Shown here piece by piece: positions 35,586 to 43,711 of a DNA stretch of 64,000 bases. This DNA is from Rhodoferax sp. OV413 (GTDB lineage: Bacteria > Pseudomonadota > Gammaproteobacteria > Burkholderiales > Burkholderiaceae_C): the NCBI GenBank assembly GCA_945861785.1, contig CAMAWD010000022.1, positions 1-64,000 of the forward strand. The letters are read 5' to 3'. The translations under genes were made by a program, and so were the position numbers. Each line of letters begins with the position of its first letter. Position 1 is the first letter of the stretch. The notes below the pieces were generated by a model. The model was not told where the DNA came from, did no database searches, and saw only the letters and a list, made by a program, of their open reading frames with translations.

Positions 35586-36872
35586 ATGGCCACTCTCTGG
35601 ATGATCGTCACCTTTCTGGGACTTGCAGTGCTCGGCGTGCCGGTGTGCGCTGCGATGGGCATCGGCGCCTTCCTGGGCCTGGCCCTGATCGGCGCGCCCC
35701 TTGACACCTTTCCGCGGTATGTGCTCGCCGATGTCCGCAGCGTGCCGCTGCTGGCCATCCCCTTCTTCATCCTGGCGGGCAACCTGATGAACCGGTTCGG
35801 GCTGACCCGGCGCATCTTCGACTTCATCCAGACGCTGGTGGGCGCGTTCAGGGCGGGTCTGGCCCAGGTCACGGTGCTATCCAGCGTCGTTTTTGCCGGC
35901 ATCTCGGGCTCCGCCCTGGCCGACATCGCCGGCCTGGGAACGATGCAGATCGAGACCATGCGCCGCGCCGGCTACCGCGCGGAGTTTGCCGCCGCGCTGA
36001 CGATGGCGTCCTCGCTGCTGGCACCCATCATTCCGCCGTCGATCATGTTCATCATCTACGCGGTGATGATGAATGTGTCGGTCGGGCACCTGTTCGTTGC
36101 CGGCGTGCTGCCGGGACTGGCCATGGCGGCGATCCTGCTGATCAACAACTACATCATCGCCCGGACCGGCTGGGAGAACATTCCCGTCACTCGGCGCTCG
36201 AGCTGGCGCGAGATCTGGAGCGCATTCTGGCGCGCGCTGCCGGCGCTGCTTACGCCGGTGGTGATCCTGCGCAGCATGATTACCGGCCTGGTGACACCGA
36301 CCGAGGCCAGCGTGCTTGCGGTGCTGTATTCGCTGCTGCTTGGTCTGTTGTACCGCGAGATCAACTGGGCTTCCCTGCGCGACGCGTTCACGGCGACGGC
36401 GCGCACCACCACGCTGATCATGTTCCTCACCGGCATGGGCAGCGTGATGTCGTTTGTCATCACGTCCGAGCAGGTGGCGGAACAGATGGCGCTGCAGTTG
36501 GTCAGTGCGACCGACAACAAATGGGCGATCCTGTCGCTCGTGACGCTGGCGCTCATCATTTTGGGCTGCTTCATGGAGACGGTGCCCGCCATGCTGATCT
36601 CGATCCCGCTGTTCGGCCCCCTGGTGGTGAAGTTCGGCATCGATCCCGTGCATTTCGGCGTGGTGCTTACCTACGCCCTGCTGCTGGGCATCGTGCATCC
36701 GCCGGTCGGCCTGGGCCTTTTCACGGTGTGCGCGGTGGCGCGGCTGAAAATAGGGGCGGTAGCCATCGCCTCGATGAAGTTCTATCCGGCCTTCGTGATC
36801 GTGCTGCTGGTATTCATGTTCGTGCCCGAGCTCTCCACCTGGCTGCCATCGGTGGTGTTCCCGAAAAAATAG
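35586..36872 (+). CDS. dctM: TRAP transporter large permease (DctM type)
   Basis: 428 residues from the ATG at 35586. About twelve membrane segments; ILAGNLMNRFGLTRRIFDF, VFAGISGSALADIAGLG and MASSLLAPIIPPSIMFIIYA are DctM hallmarks, and HPPVGLGLFTVCAVA is near the end. It couples Na+ or H+ flow to uptake. Complete; together with dctP and dctQ it makes a full importer inside the HyuAB operon. Confidence 0.93.
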   Translation: MATLWMIVTFLGLAVLGVPVCAAMGIGAFLGLALIGAPLDTFPRYVLADVRSVPLLAIPFFILAGNLMNRFGLTRRIFDFIQTLVGAFRAGLAQVTVLSSVVFAGISGSALADIAGLGTMQIETMRRAGYRAEFAAALTMASSLLAPIIPPSIMFIIYAVMMNVSVGHLFVAGVLPGLAMAAILLINNYIIARTGWENIPVTRRSSWREIWSAFWRALPALLTPVVILRSMITGLVTPTEASVLAVLYSLLLGLLYREINWASLRDAFTATARTTTLIMFLTGMGSVMSFVITSEQVAEQMALQLVSATDNKWAILSLVTLALIILGCFMETVPAMLISIPLFGPLVVKFGIDPVHFGVVLTYALLLGIVHPPVGLGLFTVCAVARLKIGAVAIASMKFYPAFVIVLLVFMFVPELSTWLPSVVFPKK

Positions 36873-36930
36873 CCAGTCCCGCGGAACCGTGCATGGCGTG
36901 CACGGCCCCGGTCCAATGGAGCGTGTCGCC

Positions 36931-37980
36931 ATGGCCTTCGTCGAAACCGTCCTGGGGAAAATCCCGGCCACCGAGCTGGGCATCACCCTGCCGCACGAGC
37001 ACTTCTTCTGCACCACGGCAGGTCCGAACCTCGTGGAGCCCGAGGACCCGGGCGACCGCGAGCTGGCCCGCCAGCCGGTATCCCTCGCGAACCGCGGCTG
37101 GCTCGAATACAACTGGCATTTCAGCCAGGACAACCTGGTGCTCGACGATGCCGAGACTGCCGCGCAGGAGGGCGCGCTGTTTCGCCGGGCCGGCGGGCGC
37201 AGCATCGTCGACGTCACGCCCTGGGGCATCGGCCGCAACCCGGCCGCCCTGGCGGAACTCTCGCGGCGCACCGGCTTGCACATCGTGATGGGCTGCGGCC
37301 ATTACTGGGAGGCCAGCCACCCTGCCGACATGGCGACGCTGTCTCAGGCGAGCATCACCGACCGCATCGTGGCGGAGTTCCACGACGGCGCGGAAGGCAC
37401 TGGCATCCGCCCGGGGGTGATCGGCGAGATCGGCTGCTCCTGGCCGATGACCGACAACGAGGCGAAGTCCCTGCGCGCCGCCGGCGTGGCGCAGAGGGTC
37501 CTGGGTGCGGCGCTGTATATCCACCCGGGCAAGCACCCCGACTCGGCCTTCGAGATCCTGCGCATTCTCGAAGCCACCGGCGCCGACATGGGCCGGGTGA
37601 TCATGTGCCACATGGACCGCACCGTGCAGGATTTCGACCAGATCCTGGCCGTGCTGCGTACCGGCTGCACCGGCGAGTGGGACCTGTTCGGCATGGAGAC
37701 CACCGGCGTCTACTACCGTCCGCTGGGCATCGACATGCCCAGCGATGCCCAGCGTCTCACATTGCTGCGCGCGCTGATCGACGCCGGCTTTCTGGCGCAG
37801 CTGCTGATTTCGCACGATGTGTGCTTCAAGCATCGGCTGCACAAGTTCGGGGGCACCGGCTACGACCACATCCTGTGCAACACCGTGCCCTGGATGCGCC
37901 TGCGCGGATTCACCCAGGCCGAGATCGATGCCATCACGGTGCACAATCCGCGCCGGCTGCTCGAACGCGAGGCGCCGTGA
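36931..37980 (+). CDS. Phosphotriesterase-family metal hydrolase (lactonase/amidohydrolase-like)
   Basis: 349 residues from the ATG at 36931; ATGs at 36889 and 36916 are less conserved. All binuclear-metal ligands can be found: H22 and H24 (LPHEHFF), the bridging residue as Glu in IGEIGCSW (near 165, as in PHP-type proteins; Lys in true phosphotriesterase), His in YIHPGKH near 197, His in VIMCHMDR near 227, and Asp in LISHDVCF near 296. Such enzymes hydrolyse lactones, esters or amides. Its place after the TRAP genes points to a further hydrolytic step on the imported compound. Confidence 0.87.
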   Translation: MAFVETVLGKIPATELGITLPHEHFFCTTAGPNLVEPEDPGDRELARQPVSLANRGWLEYNWHFSQDNLVLDDAETAAQEGALFRRAGGRSIVDVTPWGIGRNPAALAELSRRTGLHIVMGCGHYWEASHPADMATLSQASITDRIVAEFHDGAEGTGIRPGVIGEIGCSWPMTDNEAKSLRAAGVAQRVLGAALYIHPGKHPDSAFEILRILEATGADMGRVIMCHMDRTVQDFDQILAVLRTGCTGEWDLFGMETTGVYYRPLGIDMPSDAQRLTLLRALIDAGFLAQLLISHDVCFKHRLHKFGGTGYDHILCNTVPWMRLRGFTQAEIDAITVHNPRRLLEREAP

Positions 37981-38041
37981 CGGCGGCCTTTCGCCACCCG
38001 CAGGTGCAGGCCACCCAGACCCAGCCAGAAAGGACACGACC

Positions 38042-38884
38042 ATGAAATTGCTGAGCGATGCCCAAGTGCGCCAGTACCAGGAAGAGGGCTACGTGGCGCC
38101 CATCCGCGTGATGAGCGAAGCGCAGGCAGCGCATCTGCGCGAGCGGCTCGAAGCGGTGGAGTGCGGGCAGGGCGGGCCGCTCCAGGGCTCGATGCGGCAC
38201 AAGTCCCACCTGCTGTTCACCTGGCTGAGCGAACTGGTGCACAACGCCACGATCCTGGACGCGGTCGAAGACCTCTACGGCCCCAACCTGCTGTGCTGGA
38301 CCACCAACTTCTTCATCAAGGAGGCGCGCCACCCGGCCTTCGTGTCGTGGCACCAGGACTCCACCTACTGGGGCCTGTCCAGCCCGGATGTGGTGACCGC
38401 CTGGGTGGCGTTGTCGCACAGCAATGCCTCCAACGGCGCGATGGAGGTGATCCCCGGCAGCCACAGGCTGGACCAGCTGGCGCACCGCGATACCTTCTCG
38501 GCCGACAACTTGCTCACCCGCGGGCAGGAGATTGCGGTAGATGTCGATGCCAAGTCCGCCCAGGTGATCACACTGCAGCCGGGGGAGCTGTCTTTGCACC
38601 ATGTGCGCATCGTCCACGGCTCATCGCCCAATCCCTCGCCGCAACGGCGCATCGGCTTCGCCATTCGCTACATCCCGACCCGCGTGCGCCAACTGCAGGG
38701 AGAGGACAGCGCGACGCTGGTACGCGGCGTGGACGAATTTCGCAGCTTCGAGCACGAGCCCCGGCCCCGCCAGGACATGGACCCGCAGGCAGTGGCGCTG
38801 CACCAGGCCATCGCCCAGCGCAACGCGCGCATCCTCTACAAGGGCACGGCGGTACAGGGCTTCGACGCGCCGAAGCCGGCCTGA
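38042..38884 (+). CDS. Phytanoyl-CoA dioxygenase (PhyH)-family Fe(II)/2-oxoglutarate oxygenase
   Basis: 280 residues from the ATG at 38042. The double-stranded beta-helix iron site is visible as H104-x-D106 (WHQDSTYWGL) and the distal His in LHHVRIVHGSSPN, followed by the 2-oxoglutarate-binding Arg in QRRIGFAIRYIP. Family members hydroxylate a C-H next to a carboxyl or amine. It is the last gene of the HyuAB/TRAP operon and would activate or demethylate the substrate. The PhyH family is broad and the substrate cannot be named. Confidence 0.87.
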   Translation: MKLLSDAQVRQYQEEGYVAPIRVMSEAQAAHLRERLEAVECGQGGPLQGSMRHKSHLLFTWLSELVHNATILDAVEDLYGPNLLCWTTNFFIKEARHPAFVSWHQDSTYWGLSSPDVVTAWVALSHSNASNGAMEVIPGSHRLDQLAHRDTFSADNLLTRGQEIAVDVDAKSAQVITLQPGELSLHHVRIVHGSSPNPSPQRRIGFAIRYIPTRVRQLQGEDSATLVRGVDEFRSFEHEPRPRQDMDPQAVALHQAIAQRNARILYKGTAVQGFDAPKPA

Positions 38885-39051
38885 GGCGCTCCCCCCTCAG
38901 GACACCGCGCCCACACGCTGACCACCGCGACTACCAAGGCACCCGCCAACATCCCGACCAGCGCACCCGACAGGCTCGACGCGAGCGGACCAACCCAGCC
39001 CAGCGTTCCCGCAATGTCGTCGATCAGGGCGAGCAGACCCGAAGTGGCCAT
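38884..39051 (-). pseudogene. Internally deleted DUF808-like membrane protein gene
   Basis: The frame starts MATSGLLALIDDIAGTLGWV, matching the first 14 residues of DUF808 family membrane proteins (about 300 residues). It then enters ALVGMLAGALVVAVVSVWAR, which resembles their last membrane segment. Everything between is missing, and the frame runs on into the antisense of the PhyH gene with no family sequence. It resembles the end-to-end joining seen in the ABC ATPase and Bug remnants. Confidence 0.55.
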
Positions 39052-39453
39052 GGTGTGTCAGGCGCGCTGTCAAACCGGGCGTGGTTCGGCTCGCCGGCGC
39101 AACTCCGGCGGCGGTCGCGAGCCCAACCGATACGCCGCTCGACGCTTCATTCGAGCTTGGCGCCTGTGTCCTTGACCACCTTGCCCCAGCGCTCCATTTT
39201 CGTCCAGTGTTCTACGCCGCCCGACCAGGTCACATTGCCCATGCTTGTCTCCAATTTGTTGTGGTACTTTTTGCGCCCATCGTACCGTCGACTTGCCCTC
39301 CGCGAATATTGTCAAGCTCGTGGCACGCGGTGACCGACCTCTCGACCGCAGCCGTCATCTTCCTGATTCTTCGAAGATCCGCCCACCCCCAAGGTCGCCC
39401 CCCGCCCCGACAAGTGGTTCACGCCGCCAGCCGCCCGCTGAAGCGCGAGGGGT
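38885..39453. other. Decayed intergenic stretch with two gene remnants
   Basis: About 570 bp between the PhyH gene and the CBS gene. It holds an internally deleted DUF808-like remnant and the C-terminal end of a Bug receptor, both on the - strand and described separately. 39241-39453 contains nothing I recognise. Confidence 0.5.
39147..39240 (-). pseudogene. C-terminal fragment of a Bug-family receptor
   Basis: A frame ending at the stop at 39147-39149 reads EHWTKMERWGKVVKDTGAKL, which is the characteristic last helix of Bug/TctC proteins (W-G-x-V-x-K-x-x-G-A). Only about 30 codons remain. No upstream part is found nearby. Confidence 0.6.
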
Positions 39454-40131
39454 TCATCCCCACTGGTCGATGCTGGTGTCGTCCAGCACCACGCGCAGGA
39501 TGTCGCTGCGCGAAACAAAACCCGTCACGCGCCCATCCTCGTCCACCACCGCCAGGCCGGGGAGCGCCGACTCGAGCAGCAGGCCAGCGACGCGCCGCAA
39601 GTCGGCCTCGGCCGCCACGCTGGGCACGGGTGTCAGCATGCACAGGGCCAGCGGCTGGGCGGCAATCGACGTCCGTGCCAGCGCCCGCTCCTCGAACTGG
39701 CTGCTGGTGTAGAGCATCGCCAGGCGCGCCAATGTGACCATGCCCACCAGCACACCGGCGGTGTTGACCACTGGCGCCTGGCCAAACTGGCGCTGGTCCA
39801 GTTGGCGCCAGGCACGTGACACCGGGTCGGTGTCGCGCAACGTGAGCACCTCGTGAACCATGATGTCGCCCACGGGCATCCTGCCCCAGCGCTGGCCCAC
39901 AGGCACAGGCCGGCTGGCATAAGCCGCCAGCGCCTCACGGTGACGCATGTCGCCGGGTTGGCCCGGGTCGGCAGGGCGGGTTGCAATGGTGTCCGGCGCC
40001 ATGTCGCCTCCATCGCGCCAGACCGGCTCAATCGCGCGAGTCCGATCGACGGAATGCACCGGCGCGACCTGGCGCAGTTGCTCCAGCGTTCCGCGGAACA
40101 GACGACCCGATGCGCCATACACAGAGAACAT
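39454..40131 (-). CDS. Protein with a pair of CBS domains
   Basis: 225 residues. The N-terminal 85 residues are not recognised. Two CBS repeats follow: VGDIMVHEVLTLRDTDPVSR ... FGQAPVVNTAGVLVGMVTLA and LCMLTPVPSVAAEADLRRVA ... LPGLAVVDEDGRVTGFVSRS with DILR. CBS pairs bind adenosine nucleotides or sense ionic state; with no fused enzyme domain this is likely a stand-alone regulator. It lies before hemW on the same strand with a 67-bp gap. Confidence 0.85.
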   Translation of the reverse strand: MFSVYGASGRLFRGTLEQLRQVAPVHSVDRTRAIEPVWRDGGDMAPDTIATRPADPGQPGDMRHREALAAYASRPVPVGQRWGRMPVGDIMVHEVLTLRDTDPVSRAWRQLDQRQFGQAPVVNTAGVLVGMVTLARLAMLYTSSQFEERALARTSIAAQPLALCMLTPVPSVAAEADLRRVAGLLLESALPGLAVVDEDGRVTGFVSRSDILRVVLDDTSIDQWG

Positions 40132-40198
40132 GCTCCAGCCCTCCCGCCAGCAACCAGCACGATGGCGCCCATGCGCCGCAAACTCCCCGGCGAACCGC

Positions 40199-41374
40199 TC
40201 AGCTGCCCGAAGCCGGCAGGAACATCGACTGAAGATCGGTCAGAAAATCGAATCCCTGCGTGGTCGGCACCACCGCAGACAGGTCACGTGTGACCAATCC
40301 GCGGGAAACGGCCAGCGCCAGCCCCGCCTCTATGCTACTCATCGGCAGCCCGGTGCGTTCGGTAAAGTGGGAAAGCGAGAACCCGGCCTTCAGGCGCAGT
40401 GCGTTGAGCATGAATTCGAATGGCAGATCGGCACGCGGCACCTCGTCGCTGCTGGCCACACAGTCCATCACCAGCGCCTTCTCCATGTACAGACGGGGGT
40501 CGCGGTACCGCACCTGGCGCACGATGCGGTGCGCAAAACTGAGCTTGCTGTGCGCCCCGGCGCCGATGCCCAGGTAGTCGCCGAACTTCCAGTAGTTCAG
40601 GTTGTGCCAACAGCGGTGTCCGTCGCGCGCGTAGGCGGACACTTCGTAACGCTCCAGGCCGGCTGCCTGCGTCATGTCGGTGATCCGGTCCAGCATGTCA
40701 TAGGCCGTGTCCTGGTCCGGCACCTTGGGGGGAAATTTCGCGAAATAGGTGTTGGGCTCGATCGTCAGGTGGTAGATCGAGATATGCGGGCTTTGCAGGG
40801 CCAGCGCGGTCGCCATGTCCTGCTCCAGTTCGTCCATGGTCTGCCCCGGCAGGGCATACATCAGGTCCAGGTTGAAGGTGTCGAACGACCGGGCGGCCTC
40901 CTCCACGGCGGCCAGCGCCTGCGCGCTGTCATGCACGCGCCCGAGGGAGCGGAGGTGCCGGTCGTTGAAACTCTGCACACCGATCGACAGGCGGGTCACA
41001 CCGGCGCTGCGAAAGGCCCGAAAGCGGTCTTTCTCGAAGGTGCCAGGGTTGGCCTCCAGGGTGATCTCGCAGTCCGGTGCCAGGCGCAAACGGGCGCGGA
41101 TGTCCGCCAGCAGGCGGTCAATGGCCTGGGGCGAAAACAGGCTCGGCGTGCCGCCGCCGATAAAGATGCTGTGCACGGTGCGGCCCCACACCAGCGCCAG
41201 AGCGGCTTCGAGATCGGCCACCAGGGCATCCAGGTAACGCTGCTCCGGCATGTCGCCTGGGGCCATCTCATGCGAGTTGAAGTCGCAGTAGGGGCACTTC
41301 TTGAGGCACCATGGCAGGTGCACATACAGCGCCAAGGGCGGCAAGGCGCCCAACTGGAGGCTGCCGGGGCGCAT
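40199..41374 (-). CDS. hemW: HemW-type radical SAM protein (heme chaperone)
   Basis: 391 residues from the ATG at 41374; GTG at 41401 or 41404 is a possible earlier start, still clear of rdgB. Radical SAM cluster C23-x3-C27-x2-C30 (PWCLKKCPYCDF) is followed by FIGGGTPSLFSP. The C-terminal HemN_C-like region (LMDCVASSDEVPRADLPFEF) lacks features of true coproporphyrinogen oxidase. HemW carries heme and is often misnamed HemN. It follows rdgB and rph in the usual betaproteobacterial order. Confidence 0.93.
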   Translation of the reverse strand: MRPGSLQLGALPPLALYVHLPWCLKKCPYCDFNSHEMAPGDMPEQRYLDALVADLEAALALVWGRTVHSIFIGGGTPSLFSPQAIDRLLADIRARLRLAPDCEITLEANPGTFEKDRFRAFRSAGVTRLSIGVQSFNDRHLRSLGRVHDSAQALAAVEEAARSFDTFNLDLMYALPGQTMDELEQDMATALALQSPHISIYHLTIEPNTYFAKFPPKVPDQDTAYDMLDRITDMTQAAGLERYEVSAYARDGHRCWHNLNYWKFGDYLGIGAGAHSKLSFAHRIVRQVRYRDPRLYMEKALVMDCVASSDEVPRADLPFEFMLNALRLKAGFSLSHFTERTGLPMSSIEAGLALAVSRGLVTRDLSAVVPTTQGFDFLTDLQSMFLPASGS

Positions 41375-41406
41375 GTAGTGCGCCAGATCCTGTGCGGCCA
41401 CCACGC

Positions 41407-42012
41407 TCAGGCCCAGTGCGCGCGAATCAGCTCCACCATGCGCTGCGCCGCACGGCCGCGGTGGCTGTTCGCGTTCTTGACTTCCACGGGCAGTTCGGCG
41501 AACGTTTTGCCGAACTCCGGTATCCACATGACGGGGTCGAACCCGAAGCCGTTCGTGCCTGCCGGTGCCCGCGCGATTTCACCCGCGGCACGGCCGACAG
41601 CGATCAGCGGTTCGGGATCTTCGGCGCTGCGCAACGCCACCAGGGTCGACACCATCGCCGCGCGCCGGTTGGCCACGTCGCGCATCTGCTCGAGCAGGGC
41701 GACCACGTTGTTGTCGTCGCCCTTGGCGTAACCGAACTGCGTGGCGTAATACGCCGTGTCGACACCCGGCAAGCCGCCAAAGGCATCCACACACAGGCCA
41801 GCGTCATCGGCCAGCGCAGGCAGGCCACTGAGCAGGGACGCATGCCGGGCCTTGGCCAGCGCGTTTTCGACAAAAGTGCGGTGCGGCTCGGGCGCTTCGG
41901 GGATACCCAGATCAGACTGGCAGATGAGTTCGACCCCCAGCGGTTGCAGCATGCGCTGCAGTTCGTCGAGTTTGCCCCGGTTGTTGGATGCCAGGACGAT
42001 GCGCGGGTTCAT
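41407..42012 (-). CDS. rdgB: RdgB/HAM1 non-canonical purine NTP pyrophosphatase
   Basis: 201 residues from the ATG at 42012, directly after the rph stop; an ATG four codons upstream overlaps rph. Family signatures: IVLASNNRGKLDEL at the start, LADDAGLCVDAFGG, and GFGFDPVMWIPEFGKTFAEL. It hydrolyses dITP, ITP and XTP to monophosphates, cleaning the nucleotide pool. Confidence 0.95.
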   Translation of the reverse strand: MNPRIVLASNNRGKLDELQRMLQPLGVELICQSDLGIPEAPEPHRTFVENALAKARHASLLSGLPALADDAGLCVDAFGGLPGVDTAYYATQFGYAKGDDNNVVALLEQMRDVANRRAAMVSTLVALRSAEDPEPLIAVGRAAGEIARAPAGTNGFGFDPVMWIPEFGKTFAELPVEVKNANSHRGRAAQRMVELIRAHWA

Positions 42013-42013
42013 G

Positions 42014-42742
42014 TCAGCCAGCAAGGCTTTGCTGCTGCGCCAGCATCAGTTCGCCGATGCCTTTTTCGGCCAGCGCCAGCAAGGCGTTCATCTCGGCGCG
42101 CGAGAACGCCTTGCCCTCGGCGGTGCCTTGCACTTCGACAAAATGCCCGACCCCGGTCATCACCACGTTCATGTCGGTGTCGCAGGCGGAGTCTTCGGTG
42201 TATTCCAGGTCGAGCAGGGGGGTGCCATCCAGGATGCCCACCGAGATCGCCGCCACCGAGGCGAGCAGCGGCGACTCGGTGAGTTTGCCTTCGGCGATCA
42301 GCCGGCTGACTGCGTCGTGCGCCGCCACATACGCACCCGTGATGCTGGCAGTGCGGGTGCCGCCGTCGGCCTGCAACACGTCGCAGTCGAGCTGGATCGT
42401 ACGCTCGCCAAGCTTTTTGAGGTCGAACACCGCGCGCAGCGAACGCCCGATCAGGCGCTGAATTTCCTGGGTACGCCCGCTTTGCTTGCCGCGTGCGGCT
42501 TCGCGGTCGCTGCGGGTGTGGGTGGCGCGCGGCAACATGCCGTATTCAGCCGTGACCCAGCCCTCGCCGCTGCCGCGTTTGTGCGGAGGCACCTTTTCTT
42601 CGACTGAGGCGGTGCACAGCACCTTGGTGGCGCCGAACTCCACCAGCACCGACCCCTCCGCATGCACCGTGTAGCCACGGGTGAGGCGCACGGCGCGCAT
42701 CTGGTCGGTGGCACGGCCGCCGCTTCGTTGGTATTCACTCAC
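42014..42742 (-). CDS. rph: Ribonuclease PH
   Basis: 242 residues from a GTG at 42742; the family is about 238 residues, and the longer frame adds unconserved sequence. [40 protein letters not shown], the RNA-binding and phosphate-site [20 protein letters not shown], and [20 protein letters not shown] are all canonical. It trims tRNA 3' ends phosphorolytically. Adjacent to rdgB with a one-base gap. Confidence 0.95.
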   Translation of the reverse strand: MSEYQRSGGRATDQMRAVRLTRGYTVHAEGSVLVEFGATKVLCTASVEEKVPPHKRGSGEGWVTAEYGMLPRATHTRSDREAARGKQSGRTQEIQRLIGRSLRAVFDLKKLGERTIQLDCDVLQADGGTRTASITGAYVAAHDAVSRLIAEGKLTESPLLASVAAISVGILDGTPLLDLEYTEDSACDTDMNVVMTGVGHFVEVQGTAEGKAFSRAEMNALLALAEKGIGELMLAQQQSLAG

Positions 42743-42796
42743 TGGAAAAATCCTAATAAAGGGAGAAAGGGAGAAAGGGCACAACGCCCGCCTGCA

Positions 42797-43711
42797 TCAG
42801 CGCCGCTTGGACGCGGTGCGCCGGATCGCTTCGTTGATCTCCGCGATGGAACGCTCGATCGCAGCGTCATCGAGGTCATCGTCGCCGGGGTCGACCCGGG
42901 CTGCCTGTTCGGTGCTGGAAAACCCACTGTCGCTGAGTTCGCTGGAGGTGACATCACCCCTCGTGGTCTCGAATTCGTCGGGCGACTCCCACTCCAGCGC
43001 AATGACGGTCACGTTGTCGCTGGTGGCGCCGGCTTTTTGCAGCGCGCTTTCGACCAGGTCGGGAACCGCGTTGCCAACCGCCTTTTCGCCCAGCTGGCGC
43101 ACAATGTCGTCGTCGTCCAGGCTGCCCCACAGGCCGTCCGAGCACAACATGATCCTGTCGCCCTGCTGCAGCGGAACAGGCCCACCAATGTCGAACACCG
43201 GCTTGGTGGGCGAACCCAGGCAGGTGAACAGGATGTTGCGGTTCAGTCGTTCTGCCGCCCGGGAGGCGGTCTGATTCGGCTGAGGCTGCTCCATGTAGGA
43301 GTGGTCGCGCGTGCGCACCACCAGCTTGCCGCCGCGCACCAGGTACAACCGTGAGTCGCCGCAGTGCACCCAGCTGGCCATGCCGTCCTGCACCAGCGCC
43401 GCGACCACCGTGGTGCGGGGGGTGTCAAGCATGCCCTTCTCTGCGGCGTACTTGACGATCTGCCGATGTGCGGCCATAACCGCCGACGTCAGAAATTGCG
43501 TGACATCGTCAATCTTGGGGTTGGCCTGCTTCTGGTACAGGTCCGAGACCGCCTGCAACGCAAGTTGCGCCGCCACTTCACCCTCCGGATGGCCGCCCAT
43601 GCCGTCGGCCAGCAGGAGAATGCCGGAACTGCGCGTGTAGCTGTAGCCCATGCGGTCTTCATTCAGCTGGCGCCCGCCTTTTCGAGTAACCTGAAAAACA
43701 GAGAATTTCAT
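42797..43711 (-). CDS. PP2C-family serine/threonine phosphatase
   Basis: 304 residues. Metal ligands include D19 in LNED and D36 in LLLADGMGGHPEG; later acidic residues in CSDGLWGSLDDDDIVRQLGE and the DNVTVIALEW segment complete the site. The tail after about residue 240 is acidic and low-complexity. It overlaps the start of the kinase gene region by 4 bases at 43708-43711, so kinase and phosphatase are coupled and should act on the same targets. Confidence 0.93.
   Translation of the reverse strand: MKFSVFQVTRKGGRQLNEDRMGYSYTRSSGILLLADGMGGHPEGEVAAQLALQAVSDLYQKQANPKIDDVTQFLTSAVMAAHRQIVKYAAEKGMLDTPRTTVVAALVQDGMASWVHCGDSRLYLVRGGKLVVRTRDHSYMEQPQPNQTASRAAERLNRNILFTCLGSPTKPVFDIGGPVPLQQGDRIMLCSDGLWGSLDDDDIVRQLGEKAVGNAVPDLVESALQKAGATSDNVTVIALEWESPDEFETTRGDVTSSELSDSGFSSTEQAARVDPGDDDLDDAAIERSIAEINEAIRRTASKRR

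Noticed and set aside
40199-41374. Oxygen-independent coproporphyrinogen oxidase HemN
   Set aside because: Length, start and C-terminal region match HemW, and it sits next to rdgB/rph as HemW does.
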